Both the position numbers and the translations under genes were made by a program. This document shows, one piece after another, positions 10,483 through 22,404 of a stretch of 38,548 nucleotides of DNA. Numbering within the stretch: position 1 is the first letter of the stretch; the number at the start of each line of letters is the position of its first letter. This DNA is from Priapulus caudatus (lineage: Eukaryota > Priapulida > Priapulimorpha > Priapulimorphida > Priapulidae): the NCBI RefSeq assembly GCF_000485595.1, contig NW_014578182.1, positions 60,860 to 99,407 of the forward strand. The letters are read 5' to 3'. The notes beneath the pieces were generated by a model. That model saw nothing but the letters and a program-made list of their open reading frames with translations. It was not told the origin of the DNA and did not search any database.

Positions 10483-11352
10483 GTCTACATTTAATGGTCT
10501 GTATCGTATATACGTTTCTCGTTTTGAAACAGATTTATCCAGCCCGAAGTTAGAAATGAAGGATCATGATGCCCTCGTCCGCTCCCACCCTCTCCAAATT
10601 CCCCAACCCTTCAGGCTGCCTTCCCGATCTCTCCTTACTCATCATTTGTCGCTATTCATCTTGTCTCGATTTTCCAATTACCACGGCTTTGAATTTGTAC
10701 TCGGCAACAGTCTGATTACTGTATCTGGTGGGATTCGGTCTCTTAATCAAAAGAAAGAGGAAACCCACTCAGGCACTCTCTGCATCTCTGCTGATAGCGT
10801 GCGTATCGGAGTCTTCTTAGCAACTGTTGTCATGACGACGTGTACAGGTGTCGTCAAATAATTTCGAAATTATGAACGAAGTAGCTTTCCTGATCGTAGG
10901 AGTACACTAGCAAGTGTTAATGTACTCCTGCATGATTATGGTTAAAAAAAATCGGTTATTATATTTTATACTTTATTTTTTACATCTTTTATACGACTAT
11001 TATTATCTGGCAGATCCGGTACGATGCGTGCTAATACGTTTGCCGAGTGAAATTGGTAATATCTGTGAAACCAAACAGCTGTTTGTGAAGAACCAAACAC
11101 CACGTCATTAATAACATGCAGGGTGCACGAGCACTACATATATTCATTTAATGTATGTCTACGCATGTGGCTAGATGGGCATTGATCTCAGCTTTCGCTT
11201 GTTATGTAAACATCGATATAGTTATGACAGTTATCGATATAAATGTGCTTACGTTACTTTCGGCGTCGTTCGTTCAAATTGCGTTATATATCTGTGGACC
11301 ATACAGCATGTGAGTGAAGAAATGGGTACCCCGCGATGGCACGCATCGTCCG

Positions 11353-11420
<68 letters not shown>

Positions 11421-11696
11421 ATCACCAGCCTTATATGCTGGTGTTTTTACCCATGCTTATGCGAAGTCACCTGAAGAACCACCTGTTATATAGCTACTGC
11501 CCCGAAGAGCGAGCGACCCTGACCCAGTTAGCCTGAATGTCGCTCTGCATTACATACCTACAATCTTCTTTCTTCCTTTGACTCGCCCCTGCTCTCGCCA
11601 CTCACCTCCCTCTTTTCCACCTTCCATGTTATTGTACAGCACGCATGCACGAAAGCTAGCCGTCGCTTAATTCGCTCTCGCTCTCTATATAACGTG
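10483..11696. other. No recognisable gene; (CAT)n microsatellite
   Basis: No ORF here resembles a known protein. The ORF at 11175-11474 owes its length to the CAT/ATC repeat inside it and encodes a homopolymeric serine or isoleucine tract depending on frame. Confidence 0.55.
11353..11420 (+). repeat. (CAT)n trinucleotide microsatellite
   Basis: About 22 uninterrupted CAT/ATC units. Confidence 0.97.
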
Positions 11697-11704
11697 CGGC
11701 CATT

Positions 11705-12168
11705 CAGTGGCGTAGTTAGGGGGGGGGGTAATGGGGCCATGGCCCCCCTGTTGATCCGAAAGTGAAAAAAAAGAAGAAGAAGAATTGTTCTACTAAAAAG
11801 AGAATTGTCGTAGTCAGAATGAAGGCTGTACATGTACTCAAAAGTGCCTCAAATACCATCTCCTGCGATCTACATTTTAAAAATTTTCTGGGGGAGGACC
11901 CCAAGAACCCCCGCCTGTTTTTCACCCCCATCCTTGAAATCCTGAATCGGCCACTGAACAGTTACATATCTAGCAGAGAACAACGAACAAAAATGTCGCC
12001 TGTTTGCACGGCGCCCAAAACAAAGATTGCAGAGCTGAGAGGTGGGGGGGGGGAGCGTAGGGTGTGGAGAGGGAGGCGGAGGAACCATTAAAATATTAAG
12101 TCATCCACTATTTTGCGCAGTTCGCTGTTTTTAGCCCCTCCTGTTAAAAAATCCTGGTTACGCCACTG
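11705..12168. mobile_element. hAT-type MITE, copy 2 (464 bp, with nested insertion)
   Basis: The ends CAGTGGCGTAG and CCTGGTTACGCCACTG are inverted repeats. The exact 8-bp duplication CGGCCATT flanks it at 11697-11704 and 12169-12176. The body matches copy 1 at 9547-9894 along its length, except for a 76-base insertion at 11921-11996 that copy 1 lacks. Confidence 0.92.
11921..11996. mobile_element. 76-bp insertion nested in the hAT MITE
   Basis: CGCCTGTTT occurs at 11912-11920 and again at 11997-12005, bracketing 76 bases absent from copy 1. A 9-bp duplication at an empty/filled site pair indicates a real insertion. The insert contains CCTGAATCGGCCACTG, which resembles the end of another CAGTGGC-type element. 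The insert itself has no good inverted repeats, so it may be a truncated element. Confidence 0.65.
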
Positions 12169-12176
12169 CGGCCATT

Positions 12177-12819
12177 CTATATACGTCTCTCGATCTTTCT
12201 TTCATCTCTGATCTTCTATTCTCCCTCTCCCTCTCACTTACTCGCTCCATCGCGCGCGCTCTCTCTCGACCCTGTTCTCTCTTTCGTGCTCTCCGTCTCC
12301 TATGCACCATTATGACATTCGGGTGAGAGATGGTCAACCGCATTGTTCTTACCTCAAAATAGGTGCGCATAATTATACGTTGTTGCATCATATATTTAGC
12401 TAGAAGCTCGCTGGCCTTGGTATGAACATACTGTGTTTCTAATAGCAGAGAACTAATATTCTAACTATCGATCAATGCCGCGATACGCGAGGCTTCGCCT
12501 AGCTGCCGATTTAACTTTAAATGGGAGATTTCAAGATGTTTTTCATGCGCGAGGATTTTCTATTTCTCTTAGAATCTAATTGAGCGACGTATGCGAGAAC
12601 GTGCTAAGCTGCATGCTTGCGAAATGCATCGAGTAAAATAACGGAATTCTGAGCTGACGTTGATATGTGACTCACTAGAGTCACAGCCTTAGTAGCTACA
12701 TTTGGTTGGAAAACGCCATAGGCCATAAAAACTAGAAACGAGCAATTGTCGCCAACTACATGTATCCCCCGTGATCTAGTATGAATGGAATATCTCTGCA
12801 AGGACGTAGAAGGCAGGTA
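12177..12819. other. No recognisable gene
   Basis: Pyrimidine-rich at 12185-12300 (CTCTC-type low complexity), then ordinary sequence. No supported CDS. Confidence 0.5.
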
Positions 12820-13170
12820 AAGTTAAATAAGTCACAAAGACAAAGGTTTGTTAGACAAAGTTCTGGTCTGCCTCAGATGTGCAAGTATATGAAATCTGGT
12901 TATCCTAGGAGGCCGAAGAGGAAATGTAAGTCAACGGTCAAGGTCAAACTAAGGTCAAGGGCAGTGGTGGTTTTGGTATGCGACAGACCTTCTCCCCAAG
13001 ATGTGTAAGCATACCAAGTTTGGTCGCGCTAGGTCAATTAGGGGCTGAGTTAGAGAGCGGAAGGGAAATATGATCAAGGTCAAGGTAAAGGTGAAATAAA
13101 GGTCGCAGTGACCTGGTTTTGGTACTATGCACACCTTCTCCCCAAGATGCCAAGGTGCGTCATGGTAAAG
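12820..13170 (+). repeat. AGGTCA-rich dimeric repeat
   Basis: Two related units lie in tandem. Both contain CTTCTCCCCAAGATG (about 12990 and 13135) preceded by a GGTTTTGGTAT-like block and by clusters of AAGGTCA (12938-12960 and 13074-13105). I have a general recollection of similar AGGTCA-rich repeats in marine invertebrate genomes, but this was not checked. The ORFs crossing it are not genes. Confidence 0.55.
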
Positions 13171-13360
13171 CGGGTAAAAACTGCAGAAGTTACAGGTTCT
13201 AGAATATTTCGACAAAAAATGTTGTTACCATGGCAACGATGACTCCGCCCACACCAAAAACGATTGGCGTCTTCGCTTTACGATAACGCACCTTCATGCG
13301 AAATTTAATGATAATCCGAGAAGAACTGCAGCCGGTAGAGCGCTCACAATAAAATCTCTG

Positions 13361-13376
13361 CGGCGGCGGCGGTGGC

Positions 13377-13464
<88 letters not shown>
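13361..13464 (+). repeat. (CGG)n trinucleotide expansion
   Basis: About 34 CGG units with two GGT interruptions near the start. On the minus strand they would read as poly-proline or poly-arginine, which explains the two antisense ORFs here. A short palindrome, CGAACTTCGTTCG, follows at about 13493-13505. Confidence 0.97.
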
Positions 13465-13465
<1 letters not shown>

Positions 13466-13969
13466 GACGAGGCCAAACTCATAGTATCCCCACGAACTTC
13501 GTTCGGGGGATACAATAATATACTTGTCAGTCTCTCCACACATTTTCATGCTATGGCCGGTCGTCAAACCCCACGAACTACATGTCTATATCGATCTCTC
13601 TGCGACCGCACACCCTGCACTGTTGACGAATGAGTTTAGGAGTTTTGCGCGCGCAAGCCTATAGAAATCGGCGCACAATTGCGCCTTTTACACTATATTG
13701 GGTCATCGTTTGACATCGGCGTTAATTCGTTGATGTCGTGTATATAGTAAACATTGTGGCCCTCATTTCCTGCAACGAGTATGCGCACCGGCTGCGGACA
13801 GGAAACATCGCGAATGCGCCCAACACGCTAGGCGCAATTTCACGTTAAACATACAATTCTGCGAAATAGGAATATCCTTTCCTTATTCCCTCCCCCCCTC
13901 TCTCCCACTCTCTTTTTCTTTTCCTCTCCCATCTCTCTCACCCTCCATATATCTCCCCGCACGCATGCA

Positions 13970-14128
13970 TGTTCACACACTCACATACACACGCACGCAC
14001 GCACGAACGCACACACGCACGAACGCACACACGCACACACACACACACACGCACGTACGCACACACGCACGCATGGACACACGCACGCACGCACGCATGG
14101 ACACACATACGCACGCACGCACGCACAG
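13970..14128 (+). repeat. (ACGC/ACAC)n microsatellite
   Basis: Compound tetranucleotide and dinucleotide repeat of ACGC, ACAC and CATGGACAC units. ORFs on both strands are low-complexity artefacts. Confidence 0.95.
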
Positions 14129-15220
14129 ACATTACACTATAATGTAACTCTCTCTACATATAAATAGCAATGAAGTATGGAGTAACGAATTTTATTTCTC
14201 GTCCCCTTCTACTGAAAACGAAAATAGGACGAAGGGCAAAGCTCGCCAAGTAATTCTTGTCACTGGCAAGCAGGCGGCGATCGTAGACTCGTGTGAAGAA
14301 TGGAGCGTGTGCACGTATAAAACGTTAAGCTTCGTTAACGTCGTCACCGCAATCACATCAACGCTACAGCAGCTCGGCTGAACCGACGGCGGCGGCGACG
14401 ACGATGACGACGGCGGACTGACGCGTTGCTAAACCCGAAATTGGCTCCTTGTGCGTTCGGCGATCGATCCATCGGTGGTGAGGGCGAATGGCTGATGTAC
14501 TGCGACGACCCATCATTCCTGCCGTACGTGTGTAGGACGAGATCTTAATGAAACGCTGGGTGTTAAAGCGAGGATTTTCACGTTTTTACCAAACTTTTCA
14601 TATTTTCTCGACCGTTCTGACACTATAACCGGCACTCCTTGCATAACACCAAATGTATATATAGTAAGACTAACATGTCACTGAACACTCGCACATCATT
14701 GTTTTCACCAATATGTGCACCGATGTGCATCTCAAATTAGATATTTTTACATATGTCAACAAAACTAGGGCGTAATTTTTTCTCTCGTGAAATGCCATTG
14801 ACCGGAAATTGCCGGAACGCTGTCTCTACACTAGGTTAATTACCTTTGCATACATTTCGAGATAGGTACCAGTCTATAAATATTTGTGTCGCGTAACACG
14901 TCCACTTGTTTTGTGGAAGCGTTTGAAAATACCATTATCGCGAATCTCAAATTAGCAGGCGCACGTTTGCTGTTCATTTACTGTTTTATAGCATATAACG
15001 GCAGAAACTCGTAATAATTTTTATGCTGCAGTTAAGAGTAATATGTATGTTAACAGTGACAGGTACATGATACTAAATTTGTCGAAATTAGTAGGATGGG
15101 GTTTGAGTGTAGAGGTGTGGTCTGTGGTGAGAGGGTGAGAGGATAATGTGGGGGCGGGTTTCGAGTGGTGAGTGGGTGGGTGGGTGGTGGACGCAAGCGC
15201 GGGTATAGTTATGCTGATAA
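14129..15220. other. No recognisable gene
   Basis: Holds a short CGG/CGA-rich patch at about 14382-14416 and, at 15085-15190, a G/T-rich tract. A similar G/T-rich tract resumes at 15643-15715, beyond the element at 15221, so the element may have inserted into it. No CDS is supported. Confidence 0.45.
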
Positions 15221-15635
15221 TAGGCGCGTTCACACTGGCGCGAATTAGCGGGATGCAAATCCCGGTTTTTGCATCGCGATCGAAATACCGAGATTATTAC
15301 AAGTGTGAACGCAATAATCTCACTAATAATCGCGATCAGCATCGCGCTCCAAATCGCACTTTTGACTGCGATTATTTGGAATTAGCGCGATTATTTGCGT
15401 GTGTGAATGCTCGCGCAAATAATCCCGGTATTTTCTATCCCATCATTCCAAGCGAGTGAGCAGTGAGCATGCGCAGTGAGCATCATTCCGGTAGTGAGCA
15501 TGCGCAGTTCGATTAATAGAATTATCCCGCTCGGCAATTAGCGAGATATTTCCGCCTGTGTGAACAACGACACAATTATCTCGGTATTTCCATCGCGATT
15601 AGCATCGCGGTTTTTCTTGTGTGTGAACATGCCTA
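15221..15635. mobile_element. MITE with TA-flanked GTTCACAC ends (about 415 bp)
   Basis: The left end TAGGCGCGTTCACAC pairs with the right end GTGTGAACATGCCTA, so a TA target with GGCRYGTTCACAC inverted ends is likely. The interior is packed with small palindromes such as CGCGATCAGCATCGCG (about 15330) and CGCGATTAGCATCGCG (about 15594), plus repeated GTGTGAA words. No ORF resembles a transposase. Confidence 0.7.
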
Positions 15636-15639
15636 ATGT

Positions 15640-17630
15640 AATTGGGGGAGTAGCACGTAGGTTAGTGGGTAGGTTTGTGGGTGCAGGTATGGGGGCGAGG
15701 TTTTGTGGAGACGCCTGGGTAACATTCGACATACCATATTCCGTTTCTACACCCAATTATACCCTGGTTATTACAGTGCACGAGCAAGACCTGGTCATCC
15801 GAGACTAGCTAGCTGCGAGTAAAGGCCATGTTCTTTTCACATCGACGAGGTGCACGTGTTTTCATGGTGCGTGGCCACGCCGTCTGTATCAATTCCGCCA
15901 GCTATTCTATGTAATACTTTCCCACGCCTTGATTATCGTCTGCCGATGCGAAACCGAGTGACTGGAACGCAGCACCGCGGGCGAGACCGGGACGCGATCG
16001 GGCTCGCGCATTTCAAGGTCAAGGTTACGCGTCATAGCAGACACGATCTCGGTTGTCAAGGAGAAGCTCGAGGGAGCTGGCAACGCGCGTCTGCTATTCA
16101 TCTGTTTGTCACAGGTCTGCATCCGATACTCCCGCGGGAGCGCACGGTGAACGGCAAAATTGATGCTGCGCGCATAAATACACTTGTTTTTATCGCGTGC
16201 TAATGTGAGAGACCTTCGATTGACGGCACTTTGAAATCGATATTTTCAGCGTTTGTGCGTTTCAGCTTTACGCGTAACAACTAGGAAAACTGTGCGACTC
16301 AAGTTGTTTGCAGTATATTAGTTCTTCGGTTCGCGCTAGCTGCAATCTCAGCATAGCACGCATATTCGATTACGTCAGCATGGCTGCACGGAGCTTGATC
16401 AGGTTATCCAAGCGGATTGAAGTGCGAAGGTCCGGCTTACGACTAAAACTAACAAATCTAGTCGCTATTGGGGCTCCCAATAGAACATTAAAATAAAAGC
16501 ATAAAAAATAAAAAGAACATAACTAATAAGGCGCGAATATTTCTCAATTGTCTGTCTGTCTGTCTGTCTGTCTGGCTGGCTGTCTGTCTGTCTGTTTCAC
16601 TGGTTGGCTGTTTGTCTCTCTCTCGCTCTTTTGGTCTTTTTCCCCTTTCAGTTTAATTCTGATCTTACAACAGCCATTGAGAACGCACCTGCACTTACAT
16701 TCCTGCCTCGCGTACTCGTGACCTCATCTCCGGCTAACGACCGCAAGCTTACCAGAGGGCGCTCGTGCGTTTCACGCTATTGAACACAATCTTAAAGGGA
16801 TCGTTTACTCTAGGTTCTAGGGTTATTTTCAGTTTAGGGTTAGGGTTAGGGTAAAAATTATTTAGGTTAAAATTACGCTACATAAAAAGTTTCATGGTTC
16901 AATCACCATTATAAGTATTATTAAAATTTTTTTTAAAACTAACGACTACAGTTTGATTACAACGACGGTGGCGCCATTCAAAGCGCACGATCTGATGAGT
17001 TGCGCAAAACCACTTTTCAGCCAAGGGCTAAAGACCGAGGGTGTTTCTTATTTATTAATTTAAAAGCAAAAGGATTGTAATATCTTATAAACGACATATA
17101 GTTTCAGTTATAATATGGATAAATTTGCCCTAAAATGAATATCGTTCGGTTAAATAGCATTAGGTATAAATATAATTGCACTTTTGTGATTAGCTCTCGG
17201 TCTGTAACCTGCAAAATAAATTGTCAAATACGCAACTTTTTTGGGGTGGCAGCACGGTCGCGATGGTCATGGCGCCGTTCAAATATCGTAGCGTTGATGT
17301 GTAATTAATTATAACAATTAAATTAGGTATCTGGTTAATTCGCTATATCGCTTTTAGGAAAATAATAATTCTAAAATACACAATTAACTACTGAAAAAAC
17401 TGCCCTTGCCCCTGCCCCTGAGCTCTTTTGTAATAGTTACATTTCTATATCTAATATGTATATAATTCTATATCTAATATTAAATTGCCTACACAGGACA
17501 TTACAAGCAGTTAAAAATAATGCAGAGATCGATCTATTATGAACTTCTCTGGCGTTATGGTTATCATTCATCTCATTCTTGATGAGAGAGGGAGGCTGCT
17601 GGTAGTAGATTAGGATGCACAGACGCAGTA
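15640..17630. other. No recognisable gene; minor repeats
   Basis: Contains a (CTGT)n microsatellite at about 16549-16593 and a short TTAGGG run at 16832-16851. ORFs at 15560-15808, 15850-16203 and 16308-16496 are unremarkable and match nothing I know. From 16800 the sequence is AT-rich. Confidence 0.5.
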
Positions 17631-17682
17631 CTACCCGTGTAGCCTTACTGCACACATGTAACAGGAACAGCTACACGGGTAG
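17631..17682. repeat. 13-bp inverted repeat
   Basis: CTACCCGTGTAGC at 17631-17643 has its exact reverse complement at 17670-17682, with a 26-base loop. Confidence 0.8.
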
Positions 17683-17730
17683 AGCTATCTCAGATGACGT
17701 TTAGCTGGAAATATTACTGATATATATGAT

Positions 17731-17770
17731 CAAGAGTCCATAATAGAAAATCGTCTATTATGGACTCTTG
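17731..17770. repeat. Short palindrome, CARGAGT family, member 1
   Basis: The 17-bp perfect arms CAAGAGTCCATAATAGA (17731-17747) and complement (17754-17770) enclose a 6-base loop. Flanks are (TA)-rich. It shares the CARGAGTNNATAATA-type core with palindromes at 21575, 22362 and 32890. Confidence 0.85.
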
Positions 17771-20700
17771 CTATGATATATATAACTGACGGTGAGGAGA
17801 GTAACGGTGACAAGCAACTAACTATATAGACGGTGCACCGTGCAGCCGAGACGGTCTGGAACAGTTCAGCAGTCGCGGAGACCGGTCGATCGATGCTAAT
17901 TTTCGCGAAGATGTGCATGCAGCCGATGATAACGACGGCAAAATCGCCGACGACGACGCGGAATAACGGGCTACGACCAGAACCTGCCAGGATCAGGCGT
18001 ACTGCCCGTCACAGGCTGACGAACTCGTTTTTTCAGAACGGTACTAGTATTTGAAAATCAATACACATAAAACAATCCACGAGCACGAATAATGAATTAT
18101 GGGTGTAAAATAAAGTTATTTCATAATACTGTACCGAATACTGTACTACTACTACAAAATAGGAGAGGGTGAGATGGAGGAGAGACACGAAGGGAGAAAG
18201 AGATTGAGAACAAGGAAAAATGTGGGCATGGAAGCGGGTGGAGTGTGAAGAGAGAGAGAGAGAGAGAGGGCGGAAAGAAAGCAATAGAGAACAAGACATA
18301 CTAAAATAACTAAATAATACTAATAACAAAGTAATTGGATAAATAGTCATATATTTTTTAACATGCAATAATTAACGTCTTACACCGAAGTCGAGAGTGT
18401 TAATAGATGCATTTTACATGCTTCGAAATAATTAAATATATAAATTACTGAAAAATGTGATCCCCAGCCACAGTAACCAACTCCCCAAAGCACAAAACAC
18501 ACATCAGCCAAACTTATCTATAACGGCCTATAGCTTTAACGGCGTTTAAAATCTGCACTTTGCTCGTTAGCACAACGAAAAGTAAATAACACATATGCGA
18601 GTAGGATATATGCGACACATATCGCCTTTTACGTCTTTTACACTGACTGCCCGCAGTTCAAATAAACTAGAATCATCACAACGTATCAATCGCAAGCGCA
18701 TTCACTGATACAGAGAAATTCATCCAGAGAGACATGATACAAGATTGCGTGGCACAGCTTTGCTGTTGATCCTGAGCGCTGCGCGCGGATGAGACGCGCA
18801 GTTCCGCGGGATATGCGCACGCGACCGCGGGGATGTTCAAGTATGAAGCGCTGTCCGCAGTGGAGACGTGTGCCAAATTCGAGACCCGGCGCACGTCTCC
18901 ACAGCGGTCAGCGGATGGTCTGTAGTTTTAGAAGATAACAATGAAGACTTTGTTCTAAATAAGAACTATCGGCGGCTAAAGAAGAGCAATATACAGACCT
19001 TTAAATTTCTTGACTATTCAGTCAAAGGGCTTGTTGGGGGTCAAGTGGAATTGTGTTTTTCGGAACCCCAAAGAAAATGTCTCCCTCTTATACATGCACC
19101 CCCTCCCTGATCAATCACGCATTCAGGCGTAAACAATAACAGAGATGAAATTGTGTTGAGTTTGTGGCTCTTGACGCACGTGCATTGACGTACAAGACTG
19201 TTGAAAGCACACGCACTTGGAACGTATTAATAAAAATAAATATTCACACAATTTTTCACAATGATCGACCGCCTGTGTGTAAAATAGGTGAACGTATGTG
19301 AAACATATACGATTAGTACTTACTTGTAACATATCCGTGATTAACTGACACCACTCAATTGGTAAAATATTCCATGCACCTTAAGAAATTCTGAGAAATT
19401 ACGAGGTTATCATCGCAGAATTCCCGACACCGCCCATCCTGATATCACAAAGCTATATGTAAACAAACACGCGTGTTGCGAGGTGCCTGCCTCCGAAATC
19501 CATTTCGAGGCCCGCTAAGCCAAGCACAAAGCGCGCGGGCAAGACGTCACACACACAGCTACGTTCATTGGCTAAAACAATCGAGTAGCGCGGTTAGGGA
19601 TTTTCGGAATTATTTAATTTAAAAAAAAACTTCAATGTTCAATGAATGACGCACTCGTTCAATTCCGAAAGCGGGTAAAAATGCCAAATTTTTCCACTTC
19701 GATGCGAAATACATCGGCCAGGCCTTTCATTATTTACGAAAAGCAAACAGTCTCGACAAACACCTACACGCAGTAACGGGGCACGTCGTTGACGCCCCAT
19801 TCATGCCCATCAACGAAGAAGGCGGGGCTTATTCTGATTACGGAGATGCGGAAATGCAACAGAAGGTAGCAGCGCAGCTGCCTAAACAGCGTGTTATTTT
19901 CGTATTTGTGCCAAACTCTATCGTAGGAAACCGTTCTAGCCTAGCAGAATGCCCTAGTTCCTGAGATCGGCGATTTGGTGGTCCAATGGGTCCACACCTT
20001 TAAAAATATAAAAGACTGGTGCGGTGTCGGCTGTGATTGGAAGACACAAAGTGCAATCCTCGGCGCGCCTCGGCATCATGGCCGCATCACGTCTAGCTAA
20101 AATGACGGGGAGCCGCAATTCCCAATGTTTAAAACATACCCGCGCGCACGCTAAGGTAAAAACTCACTGCAGCGACAAACGACCAACCGTAACGTTTCAC
20201 GTCAAAGTCGAAGATCTTATAACACGAAATTTCATCGAGCGCACAAGACGGTTTGTTCTAGAGCCGCTATTGCAATCCAAAGACAGCAGAGCAGCCCAAT
20301 ATCCGCTAAGAAGTTTTTTTTCACATGCCGATGAAACATTATTTACGGATATTGCGGGATTTTTATACAATGTCGCACGACTATGTCGCTAGAAATTAGA
20401 AACGATCCTAAATATTTTTGTCGTTATCGCGTGTGTGTGTGTGTAAGAGCTCAGGCGAAACATTCTCGTAATCGACAGAGAACTATCAGACGTATCAGAA
20501 CGTATCAGACAACTAGATCGACACTGCGAATAGCAGCCGAGAAGGTTTCAGTGTCACACATTACTAAAGATTATTATTTCAGTAAGGAATTACGAAAAAA
20601 ACGAATCTAGAATAAACAGTCGGATTTATTTCGCTAGGAATAACGATCTACCGCTATCAGCGGCTGTGCTGTGGACTAGGCCGTCACTGGACGTTGCTAA

Positions 20701-21570
20701 TTACCATCTGTATTAAATAGCGTGCGTGCGTAGTTGAATCATGAATATGATATCTACTCCCAGCGTCTTTCGTAGCAAGCTGGCCCTAATGTGACTTCCA
20801 ATCACCGAGAATAACCAATGGGTCGAAGAGGGTTGGGGCCATCAGTTTAGCCCCTCCCCACACTTAGTGACATCTAGCAAAACGAAATTTAAGCTAAATT
20901 AGCCAATCAAAGGTCGATAATCGTCGTTTATTTTAATGCGGTCGCTGCAATGCAACATTGCGAAAACAACAGTCAGAGACAGATGACCGATTGCGACAAA
21001 ATGATTTGATGAAGTGAGTTAGTTGACGAAGCGATAGTTTCTAATTTTCCAAATGGCGTCAAGCGTTACGGTGGTTGTTGTCGTTGCAGTGTGTCCTGCT
21101 TGACCTTTACCCTTTCAATGTAAAACATCGGTATCGCGCTCGCCTATCACAACTGATCAAGTCATAGGTCTGGGAGTGTAACAGGGCGCGCTCACAACAC
21201 CAGTTCCGAATTAATCGATTTCGGTATAATAATAACGCGCAGAAGGAAGAGCAGACGCACAAATCTTGGCTAGTCTGTCGCGCGCGCGCGCGCGTGTGTG
21301 GCTGCATCTCATGTGGCGGCAGGACGCCGAGGAAAAACTGAAAAACTCCGCTGCGTCGTGGCGCCACACGTCGATCGATACGCCCGCGTTATCCGTGTAG
21401 CACACGAATAGCACGACGCGTGAACCGCCAACCGCTGCGGCTCAGTATCAAACAACCGCGATGAAAACACGCGATGCGCACGCGCACGAACGAAATACGA
21501 AGTGCTTCGTCACGCACCGAGCTCTGTAGCAGAATTACCCACCTGTCAGGCATTTTGGACGTTTCAATAA
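17771..21570. other. No recognised gene; CpG-rich part at about 19.4-21.6 kb
   Basis: I found no supported CDS. ORFs at 20024-20392 and 20383-20610 (+) and 21107-21414 (-) have no family features I can recognise. The 19.44-21.56 kb stretch is visibly richer in CG dinucleotides, so an unrecognised promoter or first exon is possible. Low-complexity items are a (GA)n run at about 18248-18269 and a CG/GT run at about 21281-21300. Confidence 0.4.
18855..18907. repeat. 20-bp imperfect GC-rich inverted repeat
   Basis: The arms 18855-18874 and 18888-18907 pair at 18 of 20 positions around the core GTGGAGACGTG, with a 13-base loop. Confidence 0.8.
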
Positions 21571-21574
21571 TAAT

Positions 21575-21618
21575 ATCAGGAGTGAATCATAATCGATCTA
21601 TTATTATTCACTCCTGAT
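21575..21618. repeat. Short palindrome, CARGAGT family, member 2
   Basis: The arm ATCAGGAGTGAATCATAA (21575-21592) pairs with 21601-21618 at 17 of 18 positions, with an 8-base loop. It is followed directly by member 3. Confidence 0.85.
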
Positions 21619-21621
21619 AAT

Positions 21622-21662
21622 ATCAAGAGCTTATAATTCCTAAGGTATTATTAGCTCTTGAT
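21622..21662. repeat. Short palindrome, CARGAGT family, member 3
   Basis: ATCAAGAGCTTATAAT (21622-21637) pairs with 21647-21662 at 15 of 16 positions. It lies 3 bases after member 2 and shares its TAATATCARGAG edge. Confidence 0.8.
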
Positions 21663-21840
21663 AATATGATGGTAAATAAATACACAAATTGTATTCACTA
21701 TCAACGTCTCAATGTTTACTTACTCTCTATCTCCCAATAATTCTACGCAAAAGCCGTTACTCCTCCGCAACAAACTATCTCGCCGCACGCACGCCACTGA
21801 GCACAAACTCAAATAAAGACACACAGTTTTTGTTTATTTA
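21663..21840 (+). mobile_element. Partial relative of the foldback element
   Basis: The stretch resembles the left arm of the foldback element at 637-828. Shared blocks run in the same order: a TGTATT-ACTA-CAA-GTCT-AATGTTT segment, then TACTCT, then GCCGTT. It is strongly diverged and the opposite arm was not located. Confidence 0.4.
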
Positions 21841-22361
21841 TCATCATTTCATTACTGATATGCTCGAGGTACCTGTGGAATTGCCGAGCATCTTTCCTTA
21901 ATAAGAAATGTGAACTCACGAGAAGGCGGGAGCGGCCAGTGTTCCACCTCACCTTCACTGTTGATTTTCCGTAACCCGAACTTTCCCAATCATTCGCTGC
22001 TTCTGTTGAGTTCATCTGCCAGGCAGCGAAATCTACGTGGTCTTAAATGTGCGACTTTGCATCACCTTTGCGACAGCACTGTAGCGTCTATTGCGTCCAC
22101 AAAAATCTCATACATTTTTTAAAGAAGTGCAACTGCACGAAATTTATCGTGAGTTATATTATAGTAGTATATACGTTATATTTCTTCTGAGTATTTTACA
22201 GAGAGGACTCGAGCCCTGTGAGGCCAAGCTTGCCACGGCAATTGAATTCTGTTGCATACAGTGTTCTACAGCCAACATGAATACAGTTCGTAGCTAGGCA
22301 GGACAAGGCTGACATCGGATAATGTTATAACCCGTATTAAGTTTACTATCACCATAATATG

Positions 22362-22404
22362 AAGAGTAGATAATAACACATATTATGTGTTATTATCTAC
22401 TCTT
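22362..22404. repeat. Short palindrome, CARGAGT family, member 4
   Basis: The 19-bp perfect arms AAGAGTAGATAATAACACA (22362-22380) and complement (22386-22404) enclose a 5-base loop. The flanks TAATATG and GATAATATG echo those of members 2 and 3. Confidence 0.88.

Noticed and set aside
13199-13567. Poly-proline and poly-arginine proteins on the minus strand
   Set aside because: Translation of the CGG microsatellite with short unique flanks; no exon evidence.
13938-14147. Cys/Val- and His/Thr-rich ORFs
   Set aside because: Translation of an ACGC/ACAC microsatellite.
16832-16851. Chromosome-end telomere
   Set aside because: Only about three TTAGGG units with unique sequence on both sides, so it is interstitial.
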